A stretch of DNA of 64,000 nucleotides from an uncultured Flavobacteriaceae bacterium (GCA_943842625.1 CALTCK010000004.1:41441-105440); one strand, 5' to 3'. Counted from the first letter of the stretch, positions 29,623 through 38,790 are shown. Notes: generated by a model not told the origin, from the sequence alone. Numbers and translations are program-made.

Positions 29623-30183
29623 TTATGAATAGGGTGAAGGTTGATGAAATTTATCTAACAACTCTAAACAAGTAAGGTTTTCCATTTCAGGAGAATCTGC
29701 AAGTTGATTAAATGCTTTTTCAGATATTAATTTTAAAAACCCTTTCTTATCTGTTAATGGACTTATTTTCTTAATTTTTCTATCCTTATTTGCTATTCCC
29801 TTTGAATGAGATTTAATAATTTTTTTATTATTTATTATTTGAATAAAACATGGCTCCCAATCTATTAAAACAATCTTATCACCTTTAATCATTAAATTTC
29901 TATAGTGTATATCGCCATGAAACATATTTTTAGAGTGTATGTAATCTAGATACTTACCCAACAAATTTAGGTCTGAAATGCAGGTTGGTCTGGTAGATTT
30001 TATATACTCAAATTTTAGTGTAAGATTTTCTGAATCAATATTAAATCCAAATCCAATATCGATATACTTTTTAATTTGACTAAGTCTAAATTCAATTTTT
30101 TGAATTGAACAATCTAATGTAGTTAAAGGATAAATTTTAACAAATGTATTGCCGTCTTTAAACTTTTTAATAGCGGTATTCAA
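29623..30183 (-). CDS. mini protein-kinase-like (APH/RIO-type fold) protein
   Basis: A 186-residue protein with a kinase-type catalytic core: VKIYP (Lys16, possible ATP-binding Lys), HGDIHYRNLMI (residues 89-98, catalytic Asp91 and metal Asn96) and VLIDWEPCF (metal Asp108). The N-lobe is very short and no glycine-rich loop is seen, so it may be a minimal or inactive kinase. A basic stretch (ANKDRKIKKI) follows. It starts with TTG. The closest known groups are LPS kinases, aminoglycoside phosphotransferases and toxin-antitoxin kinases; its role is unknown. Confidence 0.65.
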   Translation of the reverse strand: MNTAIKKFKDGNTFVKIYPLTTLDCSIQKIEFRLSQIKKYIDIGFGFNIDSENLTLKFEYIKSTRPTCISDLNLLGKYLDYIHSKNMFHGDIHYRNLMIKGDKIVLIDWEPCFIQIINNKKIIKSHSKGIANKDRKIKKISPLTDKKGFLKLISEKAFNQLADSPEMENLTCLELLDKFHQPSPYS

Positions 30184-30203
30184 ATTGATATTTATAAATT
30201 AAT

Positions 30204-30788
30204 CTACCAATAGTCTTCCTCAGCAGATTCATAATAATCTGAATTTAAAACAACTCCCTCACGATTGAGTTCAACGGAAAGTGAATAATAGCCCTCATCT
30301 CCATTAATATCAACTTGTCCACATAAAAAACCAACACAACCCTCTTCTTTGGATTCAGAATTAATTAAGTCTATTTTTTCATTCAGTTCTGCAGGAAAAG
30401 AATCTTCAAAGCTTAAATTATATGTTGTAAGTTCATCATATATAGCTAAAATATTATACAAGTCCGTATAAAAATCTTCAGGAAACGGTTCTTGTCCGGT
30501 ACCCCATCCAACTTCCTCATTTTCAGAGTTAAATGCAGCTAAAAATCTACAAATAGCTCTGTCATAATTTGGTTTTCCATCATCTAAAGTAGGAAAATTT
30601 GAAGTGTAAATTTCCACACCATCAGAATCAGCAATTAGATGATTATTTACTAAAAATTTATCTTGAAATAATGATATTATACTTTCCCACTTATTTTCAA
30701 ATTCATTATACAACTTGTCAAAATGTTTATTAGACCCCAAGACCAATTCGTTGCAGTCATGAGAAAGAGAAATAGTCAAATTTGCCAT
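30204..30788 (-). CDS. acidic hypothetical protein
   Basis: A 194-residue, strongly acidic cytoplasmic protein (EDSFPAELNEKIDLINSES, NSDYYESAEEDYW at the C-terminus). No signal, membrane segment or known motif is visible. It is the most upstream gene of the minus-strand module and its stop is 20 bp from the kinase-like gene start, so the two are probably co-transcribed. Repeat A lies 54 bp beyond its start codon. Small acidic proteins of this kind recur in the accessory region. Confidence 0.6.
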   Translation of the reverse strand: MANLTISLSHDCNELVLGSNKHFDKLYNEFENKWESIISLFQDKFLVNNHLIADSDGVEIYTSNFPTLDDGKPNYDRAICRFLAAFNSENEEVGWGTGQEPFPEDFYTDLYNILAIYDELTTYNLSFEDSFPAELNEKIDLINSESKEEGCVGFLCGQVDINGDEGYYSLSVELNREGVVLNSDYYESAEEDYW

Positions 30789-30842
30789 ATTATTAAATTT
30801 TAGATTAAATATATATAAAAAAATTAGACTTTCAAAATAGCT

Positions 30843-30925
30843 AAATCCTCCCCAAAAAAGTTCGACTTCACTCCTCTTGGCTCCACGGCATTATTCCCTA
30901 AAATAAAATTTATTTAGGGAATAAT
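30843..30925 (+). repeat. att-like repeat copy A
   Basis: Full copy of the roughly 80-bp family: 5' part AAATCCTCCCCAAAAAAG, core TTCGACTTCACTCC, then TTGGCTCCA ending at 30,885 (compare tmRNA end CGGCTCCA), then a palindrome with arms near ATTATTCCCTAAATAAA (30,890-30,925). It lies between the minus-strand nuclease module and the VWA/MoxR module, and it is most like copy D. Confidence 0.8.
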
Positions 30926-30980
30926 TTTTAAACATTATTTTAAGAAAATTATACTACGGTTTTAGTAAATTTACCGTGCT

Positions 30981-32105
30981 ATGAAATTAAACCTGTCCAC
31001 TGTTGGGATTACATTTACACAATACGTACCCAAACACCAAACACCGTTTGAACGTCTCTTTGAGGTGTTTAAAGAGTTGATTACCCACACGTCTGGCGAT
31101 TTTGACGAAGCGATTGATTGGTTGCGCGAATTAGATATTGAATATGGCTTAACCACCGCAGCATATACGATAGATGATTTTATCGAAGACCTGTTAAAAC
31201 GAGCTTATATACAACCAAAAGGCGATGGTACTGGCGATGGAAAAGGGATGTCCCTCACTGCCAAAACAGAAAAGCTCTTGCGTGAACACGCGCTAAAGCA
31301 AATTTTTGGTAAACTTAAAAAAGCAGGCAACGGCAACCACAAAACCAAAAGTATCGGGCAAGGTGCAGACGAGACTGGCGAATTTAAAGCCTATCAATTT
31401 GGCGATCCACTTGAGAAAATATCCATGACCGAAAGCCTGCGCAATGCACAAATACGCTCTGCAGGAGATGATTTTACATTGCATCAGGACGACCTCGTAG
31501 TGGAGGACAGTTATTACCATACGCAAATGAGTACGGTTTTGATGATTGACATCAGCCATAGTATGATTTTGTATGGCGAAGATCGCATTACCCCGGCTAA
31601 AAAAGTAGCTATGGCACTAGCAGAATTTATCACTACGCGGTACCCAAAAGACACCCTCGACATTTTGGTGTTTGGAAACGATGCCTGGCCAATTGCACTT
31701 AAAGATATTCCATACTTACAAGTAGGGCCTTATCATACCAATACTGTTGCGGGACTTACCTTGGCAATGGATTTGTTACGACGAAGAAAAAACAGTAACA
31801 AACAAATATTTATGATTACGGATGGGAAGCCAAGTTGTTTAAAAAACTCCGATGGCACCTATTACAAAAATAGCAATGGACTAGACGATCATATTGTAGA
31901 TAAGTGTTATAATATGGCACGACAGGCAAGAAAACTTCATATCCCCATCACCACATTTATGATTGCACAGGATCCCTATTTAAAAGAGTTTATTCGGAAT
32001 TTTACGGAAGCCAATAAAGGAAAGGCATTCTTTACAGGATTAAAAGGCTTAGGCGAAATGATTTTTGAAGACTATGAACAGAACAGAAAAAAACGATTGA
32101 AATAA
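30981..32105 (+). CDS. VWA domain protein, partner of MoxR-type ATPase
   Basis: A 374-residue protein with a C-terminal von Willebrand factor A domain. The MIDAS motif DISHSM is at residues 190-195 and FMITDGKPS supplies the distal Asp. The N-terminal half is helical (FDEAIDWLRELDIEYG, then a Gly-rich linker GDGTGDGKGM). Such proteins bind the AAA+ ATPase encoded directly downstream, in the manner of Mg-chelatase or MoxR/CoxE systems. The pair forms one cassette between repeats A and B. Codons are richer in C than in neighbouring genes. Confidence 0.8.
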   Translation: MKLNLSTVGITFTQYVPKHQTPFERLFEVFKELITHTSGDFDEAIDWLRELDIEYGLTTAAYTIDDFIEDLLKRAYIQPKGDGTGDGKGMSLTAKTEKLLREHALKQIFGKLKKAGNGNHKTKSIGQGADETGEFKAYQFGDPLEKISMTESLRNAQIRSAGDDFTLHQDDLVVEDSYYHTQMSTVLMIDISHSMILYGEDRITPAKKVAMALAEFITTRYPKDTLDILVFGNDAWPIALKDIPYLQVGPYHTNTVAGLTLAMDLLRRRKNSNKQIFMITDGKPSCLKNSDGTYYKNSNGLDDHIVDKCYNMARQARKLHIPITTFMIAQDPYLKEFIRNFTEANKGKAFFTGLKGLGEMIFEDYEQNRKKRLK

Positions 32106-33563
32106 ATGAAAAAAAGTACCACACTAGGCGCACTAAAAAAAACGGATTACAAACCGCTTTCTATTCAACAAGAACTGGCACAAAACCTTAGAGCTCGTAT
32201 GCAAAAAGGCCAGCCAACATTTGAAGGTCTTTTGGGCTATGAAAATACGGTTATTCCAGATGTAGAACGGGCATTACTTTCGGGACACAGCATCAACTTA
32301 CTCGGCTTGAGAGGTCAGGCCAAAACAAGATTGGCACGACAGCTTACGCAATTATTAGACGAGTGGGTGCCTGTGGTCGAAGGCTCTGAAATAAACGATG
32401 ACCCCCTAGCTCCCATCAGTAATTTTGCCAAGGCACTTATTGCAGAAAAAGGAGAGGATACCCCCATCACTTGGCTGCATCGAAACGATCGCTTCTTTGA
32501 AAAATTAGCCACACCAGATGTTAGTGTAGCCGATTTGATTGGCGACGTTGATCCCATTAAAGCAGCTAACCTTAAGTTGTCCTATGCCAATGAGAAGGTA
32601 ATTCATTTTGGCATGATTCCAAGAGCACACAGGTGTATATTTGTCTTGAATGAATTGCCTGATTTACAAGCACGAATACAGGTAGCGCTTTTTTCCATTT
32701 TACAAGAAAAGGAAATTCAAATCCGTGGATTCAAACTCCGATTACCCATTGAAACCCAGTTTGTCTTTACGGCCAACCCTGAAGATTACACCAACCGTGG
32801 AAGTATTGTGACCCCATTAAAGGACCGTATTGGTTCTCAAATTTTGACGCACTATCCACACAACTTGGAAACGGCTAAGGCCATAACTCGTCAAGAGACT
32901 CACACCGACGCGGCAGTACAACAGGCTATTCACGTTCCTGAATTGGCACGTGATATTTTGGAACAGATAGGTTTTGAAGCTAGAAAAAGTGAATACGTTG
33001 ATTCCAAAAGTGGCGTAAGTGCACGGATGAGCATTACTGCTTTTGAAAACCTTATGAGTGCTGCTGAACGCCGTATGCTAATGTCTGGCGAGCAAAATAC
33101 CTGCATTAGAATGTCTGACTTTCTGGGAACTATCCCTGCCATCAATGGAAAAGTAGAATTGGTCTATGAAGGCGAACAAGAAGGGGCAGAACAGGTTTCT
33201 TTTCACTTAATCAATCAAGCTGTAAAAACCTTGTTTCCAGCTTATTTTCCAGAAATAAAAAAACTTGAAAAACAAGATGAAGAAGGTCCTTATGACCACT
33301 TATTGGGATGGTTTTACGGCGATAACGAATTGTTTTTGGAAGACAACCTGCCTGACAATGTATATCACGATACCTTAATGAATGTTCCTAACTTGAAAAT
33401 ACTAATAGCAACTCATCAAGCAGATTGTCCCAGGGAAGATCTATTTTTTATGATGGAATTTTTATTGTGGGGACTAGAGGCAAACAAAAAATTAAATAAA
33501 TATAGAACTATGGAAGGCTTTCAGTTTAAAGACGGCCTTGGAAATTTATTGGCAGGAATTTAA
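32106..33563 (+). CDS. MoxR/ChlI-type AAA+ ATPase
   Basis: A 485-residue AAA+ ATPase. Walker A is GLRGQAKT (residues 67-74), Walker B is IFVLNELPDL, and QARIQVALFSILQEKEIQI plus FVFTANPEDYTNRGSI are typical of Mg-chelatase I/MoxR. The C-terminal 150 residues are helical. It starts directly after the VWA stop, so they act together, probably as a chaperone-like metal-insertion or remodelling machine. The pair is compact, with repeat B 10 bp after the stop. Confidence 0.83.
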   Translation: MKKSTTLGALKKTDYKPLSIQQELAQNLRARMQKGQPTFEGLLGYENTVIPDVERALLSGHSINLLGLRGQAKTRLARQLTQLLDEWVPVVEGSEINDDPLAPISNFAKALIAEKGEDTPITWLHRNDRFFEKLATPDVSVADLIGDVDPIKAANLKLSYANEKVIHFGMIPRAHRCIFVLNELPDLQARIQVALFSILQEKEIQIRGFKLRLPIETQFVFTANPEDYTNRGSIVTPLKDRIGSQILTHYPHNLETAKAITRQETHTDAAVQQAIHVPELARDILEQIGFEARKSEYVDSKSGVSARMSITAFENLMSAAERRMLMSGEQNTCIRMSDFLGTIPAINGKVELVYEGEQEGAEQVSFHLINQAVKTLFPAYFPEIKKLEKQDEEGPYDHLLGWFYGDNELFLEDNLPDNVYHDTLMNVPNLKILIATHQADCPREDLFFMMEFLLWGLEANKKLNKYRTMEGFQFKDGLGNLLAGI

Positions 33564-33572
33564 ACACCAGTT

Positions 33573-33654
33573 AAATCTTCTGTAAATAATTCGAATTTAC
33601 TCTTCTCTTCTCTACTTTTTACTCACAAGAATATATTTTTATTTTTGGGAATAT
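33573..33654 (+). repeat. att-like repeat copy B
   Basis: Diverged copy: AAATCTTCTGTAAATAA, core TTCGAATTTACTC, then TCTCTACTTTTTACTCAC, which parallels tmRNA CTCCACTTTTTATTCC, and an imperfect palindrome ending GGGAATAT as at ssrA. It begins 10 bp after the MoxR stop. Confidence 0.7.
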
Positions 33655-33693
33655 TTGTTGGATTAAAATAGTATTTTTATAAATAATTAAAAT

Positions 33694-34269
33694 ATGAATA
33701 ATTTAATAATTATAGGGCATCCCGACCAAAACTCTTTTTGTTACAATGGCATCTTTAAAACCATTAAAACAAGTATTGAGTCCAAAGGACAGGAACTAAA
33801 AATTATTGACCTTTACAGTGATAGTTTTACAAGACCTCGTACCAAATTGATCGAAGCTTATAAAGACCTCATAAGTTGGTCAGAAAATATTTTTATCATA
33901 TCCCCCGTATGGTGGTTCAGATTAACACCACGTGCTGAAATATTTTTCGACGAGGTATTTACTCCTGGATTTGCTTATAAATTTGTAAACATAACCAAGC
34001 TTTATGCTTACCCCAAACCATTTTTAAAAAATAAAAAAGTACGGACCTATATCACACACGGTGCGCCTGCACTTCCAGTTCGCACCCTTTATTTAAACTC
34101 TGTAAAATTACGTCTAGTAATGGGTGTTTACACCTTTGTATTTGGCTGGAGACTGTCTTTGTTTCTAAAAACAAACCAGTTTTGGTCCGTTCCCTTTGTT
34201 AGTGATAAAACCAGAGCCAAATACTTAAAGCGCGTGGAACGTAACACCTACAAAGACATTCGAGCCTAA
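33694..34269 (+). CDS. NAD(P)H oxidoreductase, flavodoxin-like fold (NQO/KefF type)
   Basis: A 191-residue flavoprotein with the typical start NNLIIIGHPDQNSFCYNGI (FMN phosphate site) and the SPVWWFRLTPRAEIFFDEVF segment of the NQO/MdaB/KefF family, followed by GFAYKF and ITHGAPA. It probably reduces quinones or similar electrophiles with NAD(P)H. It stands alone between repeats B and C; its TAA stop at 34,267 lies inside the start of repeat C. Confidence 0.85.
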   Translation: MNNLIIIGHPDQNSFCYNGIFKTIKTSIESKGQELKIIDLYSDSFTRPRTKLIEAYKDLISWSENIFIISPVWWFRLTPRAEIFFDEVFTPGFAYKFVNITKLYAYPKPFLKNKKVRTYITHGAPALPVRTLYLNSVKLRLVMGVYTFVFGWRLSLFLKTNQFWSVPFVSDKTRAKYLKRVERNTYKDIRA

Positions 34270-34339
34270 AATAGTTCGAATTCACTCCTATGGGCTCCAA
34301 AATTATTCTTGGAAATAATATTTTATTCTTAAAGATAAT
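34264..34339 (+). repeat. att-like repeat copy C (overlaps a stop codon)
   Basis: Core TTCGAATTCACTCC then TATGGGCTCCA (ending 34,299) and an imperfect palindrome (34,302-34,339). The left part overlaps the oxidoreductase stop codon, CCTAAAATAG, and shows no further 5' part, so this copy is short on its left side. Confidence 0.72.
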
Positions 34340-34454
34340 TTCAAATGTTTTATAAATATTTCTCAAATAAACAATGTAATGAGATATAAAAAATATTTAC
34401 TACATTTATGTGATGTATTAAATTTGATGTGAAGACTTACATTAATAATTGTTT

Positions 34455-35183
34455 ATGATGTTTCTAGAAAAATTAAGAGCTGTAATAGAAGATACCTCAA
34501 CATTAAAGGGAAAAATATTTGACTATTTTATTCAGGCATTAATTTTGTTGTCACTCTTAGCGTTTACAATTGAGACTTTCCCAGACAACTCTAAAGTTAC
34601 TATTGAGCTACTCAATACTTTTGAATTCTTGTGTGTTATAATATTTTCGATAGAATATTTATTAAGAGTTATTGTTTCAAAAAAACCCTTAAAATACATA
34701 TTTAGCTTTTATGGGGTAATTGATTTTCTTGCTATTTTTCCGTTTTATCTAAAAAGCATATATGATTTAAGAGCACTCAGAGCATTTAGAATCTTTAGAA
34801 TATTTAGAGCTTTAAAATTAATTCGATATAATAGAGCTTTAAATAGATTTAATATTGCTTCAAAAATAGTTAAGGAGGAGCTTATTCTATTTTTAATCCT
34901 AACTAGTATATTTGTGTTTATAGCATCTGCTGGAATTTACTTTTTTGAAAATGAGGCTCAACCTGAAAATTTTAGTTCTGTGATTCATAGTGGCTGGTGG
35001 GCAATTGTTACTTTAACTACAGTTGGTTACGGAGATGTTTATCCAATTACTGTAGGAGGTAAAGTATTTACCACCTTTATTGTTCTAATTGGCGTTGGTA
35101 TTGTCACTATTCCTGCGGGTCTAGTTGCAAGTGCTTTGTCAAAAGCAAGAGAAATTGAAGCTAAAGAAATTAAAAATAAATAA
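34455..35183 (+). CDS. voltage-gated potassium channel (6TM, Kv-like)
   Basis: A 6-TM channel of about 242 residues. The S4 voltage sensor is rich in regularly spaced Arg (LRALRAFRIFRIFRALKLIR, about residues 106-125), and the pore has the K+ filter TVGYGD near residue 190 with the pore helix GWWAIVTLT. A charged cytoplasmic tail follows (AREIEAKEIKNK). The track start is TTG; ATG at 34,455 is better. It is followed 20 bp later by two genes on the same strand, all three inside one repeat-bounded module. Confidence 0.88.
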   Translation: MMFLEKLRAVIEDTSTLKGKIFDYFIQALILLSLLAFTIETFPDNSKVTIELLNTFEFLCVIIFSIEYLLRVIVSKKPLKYIFSFYGVIDFLAIFPFYLKSIYDLRALRAFRIFRIFRALKLIRYNRALNRFNIASKIVKEELILFLILTSIFVFIASAGIYFFENEAQPENFSSVIHSGWWAIVTLTTVGYGDVYPITVGGKVFTTFIVLIGVGIVTIPAGLVASALSKAREIEAKEIKNK

Positions 35184-35203
35184 TAATTTAAAAACCAAAT
35201 ATT

Positions 35204-35482
35204 ATGAATTTAAAAAATGAAAAAACAGAAATACCCTGTCCAGGAGGAGGGAGAGCTATTAAAACTACTTACGGGGATTTAGCGAGAAAAAGTTCTTTAA
35301 AATCAAGTAAAGGTCATGAATATAAGTTTAAATCAAGTGATCAAAGCAAACTTAAAAGAGCTATGGATAAATTAGAAAGATTACAAAAAGATTTTGAAAG
35401 GGATATGGAAAGAGCACAAAAAGAATTTGGCGAAAGTTTAAATGATGTAATTGGTAATGCTGATTTAGTGCTTAAAAAATAA
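35204..35482 (+). CDS. small coiled-coil protein of unknown function
   Basis: A 92-residue protein with a Gly-rich N-terminal segment (IPCPGGGRAIKTTYGDL) and a charged coiled coil (KLKRAMDKLERLQKDFERDM). No known family comes to mind. It lies 20 bp after the channel stop and 2 bp before the KAP ATPase, so it belongs to the same operon and may bridge the two proteins. Confidence 0.7.
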   Translation: MNLKNEKTEIPCPGGGRAIKTTYGDLARKSSLKSSKGHEYKFKSSDQSKLKRAMDKLERLQKDFERDMERAQKEFGESLNDVIGNADLVLKK

Positions 35483-35484
35483 TT

Positions 35485-37476
35485 ATGGCATCAATCACCG
35501 ACAAACCCATAGCAAGACTTGAACAAGACTCGTTAAATATTCAAAAATATGCTAATTCTCTTTCTAAATTTATAAGAAATAGTGATACTCCAATAACTAT
35601 AGGGCTTCAAGGTGAGTGGGGAACGGGAAAAACTTCCTTAATGTCTTTACTTCTTGAGGACTTTAATGCGGATGGAAAGGAAAGAGAAATTGCTACTTCC
35701 TGGGTTAATACCTGGGAGTATAGTTTATTTAAAGGAGCAAGCGAGACAACTCCAGCAGTACTAAGTGGAATGCTGGAAAAATTAAGAGATGAAAATAGCG
35801 ATATCTGGACCATTAAAGATGTAGCGGCAGACAAGGTTAAAAAAGCTACAAAATTTTTAAGTGGCCTTGCCAACCAAGTTATAGCAAACCAGACGGGGAT
35901 TAATGTCAAAGAAGCTGCAAGAGATTCCTCCACAGAAAAAAATGTAGCTCATATTGTAGAAATAAAAAACCTCATTGCCTCCATCATCAATGAATTGATT
36001 GAACATAGTAAAAACAAAATTCAGAAAGTAGTTTTTTTTGTTGATGATTTAGACAGAATTCCTCCTACAGATGCAGTTGAAGTTTTAGAGTCACTTAAAA
36101 ATATTTTTGATATTCCTAAATGTGTTTTTATACTTGCCATAGATTACGATGTAGTTGTCAAAGGACTCGAAAGTAAATTTGGTAAAAAAACAAAAGAAAA
36201 TGAAAGAGAATTTAGATCATTTTTTGATAAAATCATACAAGTTCCCTTTACTATGCCAGTTGGCGCTTATGACATTACTACTTTTTTAAAAACAAAATTA
36301 AATGATTTAGGTGTTGAGCCAGTATTTATTGAAGCTAGTATTGGTCAAATAACGAAAATAGTAAGATATACAGTGGGCAATAACCCAAGAAGTCTTAAAA
36401 GGTACTTAAATACTTTTAGTCTCATCAATCAAATTATGGATGATGATGATGAGAATGAAAAAGATGACAATAATATTATTTTACTTTTTGCTGTATTAGG
36501 AATCCAAGTTTCTTATCCCCAAATTTTTAGACTATTAACTCAAAATCCAGATTATTTGAGCTGGAATGAAAAATTTGGAAACAAAATAGGATTAGACTTA
36601 AGTAAAATAAAAGAGAATATTGAAAATGTAGGGGAATCCGAATTAACCGATGAAACCTGGGAACAAATTATTTGGGGATTTTGCCAAGAAGATCCGTATT
36701 TGAAAGTAAAGTGTTTTAATATTTTAGAGTTGTTTAATTTTTTAAGAGAGCTGTCTTGTAAAAATGATTTAAATGAAGAATGGAATGAGAAATTAAAAGA
36801 GGATGTTACTAAATACAATAGCTTAAAAGAAAAATTATATGAAAGGCTAAGCTCGGTTTTAGAATTTGCAGCCATTACAAATGTTGACGATGATATTGAA
36901 GTAAAATCCATAACAACTAAAGGTAATGTAGTCTATTTTGATGGGTTTGATGGGTGGATTCAAGAAATGAGAAATGGGCAAGAAGAAAATAAACAGCTTA
37001 GCCTTAAAAAACGCCCAGCAATTGAAATAAGTAATGATTTAGAAGAGTTTTTAAAGTATTGGGTTGATTACTTCGAGGCTGAGGGTTTTGATTTAATATT
37101 TACGCCAACTGCTGGTTGCTCAATCAAATATAAAAAAAAGACAATAATAAGGATAGATCCACCAAAATCTAAAATTATTTATATCAGTATCCTCAGGTCT
37201 TTTAAAAGAGAATACAAAAGAGCTTTAATAGATGGCCTTGGATCTCAAAACATTCGTAGGTATGATCCTAATATAAAATCCTATATATTACCTTGGGGTA
37301 AAGAATTTTTTCAAGTATATGGTGAAATTAATGAAATTACATCAAAAGAAAATGACATAAAATATTTATTCAAAGAAGCTATTGAAACTATTAATGATGA
37401 CAAATCACTAAAAGTTAATAAAGATAATCATCATATATTAGAAGATATATTCAATGGAACTTATACTATTAATTAA
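35485..37476 (+). CDS. KAP family P-loop NTPase
   Basis: A 663-residue KAP NTPase. Walker A is GEWGTGKTS (residues 43-51) and Walker B with the typical KAP ending is VVFFVDDLDRIPP (182-194). It has FFDKIIQVPFTMP and NNPRSLKRYLNTFSLINQ, also typical of the family. No strong transmembrane segment is visible, unlike many KAP proteins. The C-terminal 170 residues are unrecognised and could bind substrate. KAP NTPases occur in bacterial membrane-linked and defence contexts. It forms an operon with the channel and the coiled-coil protein; repeat D follows. Confidence 0.82.
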   Translation: MASITDKPIARLEQDSLNIQKYANSLSKFIRNSDTPITIGLQGEWGTGKTSLMSLLLEDFNADGKEREIATSWVNTWEYSLFKGASETTPAVLSGMLEKLRDENSDIWTIKDVAADKVKKATKFLSGLANQVIANQTGINVKEAARDSSTEKNVAHIVEIKNLIASIINELIEHSKNKIQKVVFFVDDLDRIPPTDAVEVLESLKNIFDIPKCVFILAIDYDVVVKGLESKFGKKTKENEREFRSFFDKIIQVPFTMPVGAYDITTFLKTKLNDLGVEPVFIEASIGQITKIVRYTVGNNPRSLKRYLNTFSLINQIMDDDDENEKDDNNIILLFAVLGIQVSYPQIFRLLTQNPDYLSWNEKFGNKIGLDLSKIKENIENVGESELTDETWEQIIWGFCQEDPYLKVKCFNILELFNFLRELSCKNDLNEEWNEKLKEDVTKYNSLKEKLYERLSSVLEFAAITNVDDDIEVKSITTKGNVVYFDGFDGWIQEMRNGQEENKQLSLKKRPAIEISNDLEEFLKYWVDYFEAEGFDLIFTPTAGCSIKYKKKTIIRIDPPKSKIIYISILRSFKREYKRALIDGLGSQNIRRYDPNIKSYILPWGKEFFQVYGEINEITSKENDIKYLFKEAIETINDDKSLKVNKDNHHILEDIFNGTYTIN

Positions 37477-37538
37477 ATGAAAAATACTGCACGTAAACAA
37501 CCTTTTATCTTTGAAGATAACTTCTTGTTATAACATCT

Positions 37539-37620
37539 AAATCTTCCCCGAAATAGTGCGACTTCACTCCTATGGGCTCCAAGCATTATTCTCGATAATA
37601 AAATTTATTTTAGGGAATAT
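37539..37620 (+). repeat. att-like repeat copy D
   Basis: Full copy: AAATCTTCCCCGAAATAG, core TGCGACTTCACTCC, TATGGGCTCCA ending at 37,581, then palindrome from 37,585 to 37,620 with an arm near TTTATTTTAGGGAATA. It shares the loop string ATAAAATTTATTT with copy A and starts 62 bp after the KAP stop. Confidence 0.8.
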
Positions 37621-37688
37621 TTTTTACTTTAAAAAATGAAACTATGTTACTTTAATTGATTAATTTCAATAAATTAATTATTATTTAA

Positions 37689-38783
37689 ATGAAAAAAAAT
37701 CTGTTTTTCTTGTTGTTAATACTTTTTTCGTGCTCAAATGATGAAACTCAGACTAGCGAGCCAGTAGTTGATAACTTATATTTTCCAAGCATAGATTCCG
37801 ACCAATGGGAAACTATAAATCCTGAGGAACTAAACTGGGATTCCGTTAGTATCGATAATCTTTATAATTTTCTTCAACTTAACAACACCCGTGCTTTTAT
37901 AGTTTTAAAAGATGGAAAAATTATTTTAGAAAATTATTGGGGTAATAACTTTTCAAATACAGCTCCTTTTGATAGCAACTCTAATTGGTATTGGGCTTCT
38001 GCAGGTAAAACACTCACTGCCTTTTTAGTAGGCATCGCAAAAGACAATGGAATTTTATCCATAGAGGATAGCAGCTCAATATTTCTTGGTAATGGATGGA
38101 CAAGTTTAGAAGAAAGTCAAGAGAGTTTGATAAAAATCAAACACCATTTGACCATGACAACCGGCTTGGATTATCTAGTGGATAACCTAAATTGTACAGA
38201 TCCAAATTGCCTGACCTATAAAAACACCCCTGGGACAACCTGGTTTTATCACAACGCCACATACTCACTCCTAAAAGATGTCATCGAAAACGCATCCGAG
38301 ACAACATACAATGATTTTACCAATCAAAAAGTAAAAATGCAAATTGGAATGGGTGGAAGTTGGATTCAATCTAATTACAGTAATATTTACTGGAGCACGG
38401 CTAGGGACATGGCTAGGTTTGGTCTTTTGATATTAAATGAAGGCGTATGGGATAATCAAGTGGTTTTAAGTGACACAAATTATTTTTCAAACATGGTAAA
38501 TACTTCTCAACAAATGAATGAGTCCTATGGATACTTGTGGTGGCTCAATGGCAAAGATAGTCTGATACCACCTGGCATAACCTTCCCAATACAGACTTCT
38601 TTGGCTTCCAACGCACCAGAAGATTTAATTGCTGGGATGGGTACAAATGGTCAATATCTTGATGTGATTCCAAGTCAAAATCTAGTAATCATTCGCATGG
38701 GTGAAGCTCCCGATAGTGATGATTTACTCCCTATCAATTTCCATAACGAAATGTGGAGTTATTTAAACGATATTTTATTTTAA
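37689..38783 (+). CDS. serine beta-lactamase family lipoprotein
   Basis: A 364-residue lipoprotein with lipobox near Cys15 (LILFSCSND). The class C/PBP-like catalytic motifs are SAGK (Ser104, Lys107) and YHN (Tyr187). The last motif lies in the C-terminal half, ending in LIAGMGTNGQYLDVIP. Members are esterases, peptidases or beta-lactamases; no substrate is implied. It sits alone in its own repeat-bounded module, with repeat E 7 bp after the stop. Confidence 0.83.
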   Translation: MKKNLFFLLLILFSCSNDETQTSEPVVDNLYFPSIDSDQWETINPEELNWDSVSIDNLYNFLQLNNTRAFIVLKDGKIILENYWGNNFSNTAPFDSNSNWYWASAGKTLTAFLVGIAKDNGILSIEDSSSIFLGNGWTSLEESQESLIKIKHHLTMTTGLDYLVDNLNCTDPNCLTYKNTPGTTWFYHNATYSLLKDVIENASETTYNDFTNQKVKMQIGMGGSWIQSNYSNIYWSTARDMARFGLLILNEGVWDNQVVLSDTNYFSNMVNTSQQMNESYGYLWWLNGKDSLIPPGITFPIQTSLASNAPEDLIAGMGTNGQYLDVIPSQNLVIIRMGEAPDSDDLLPINFHNEMWSYLNDILF

Positions 38784-38790
38784 TAATTCC

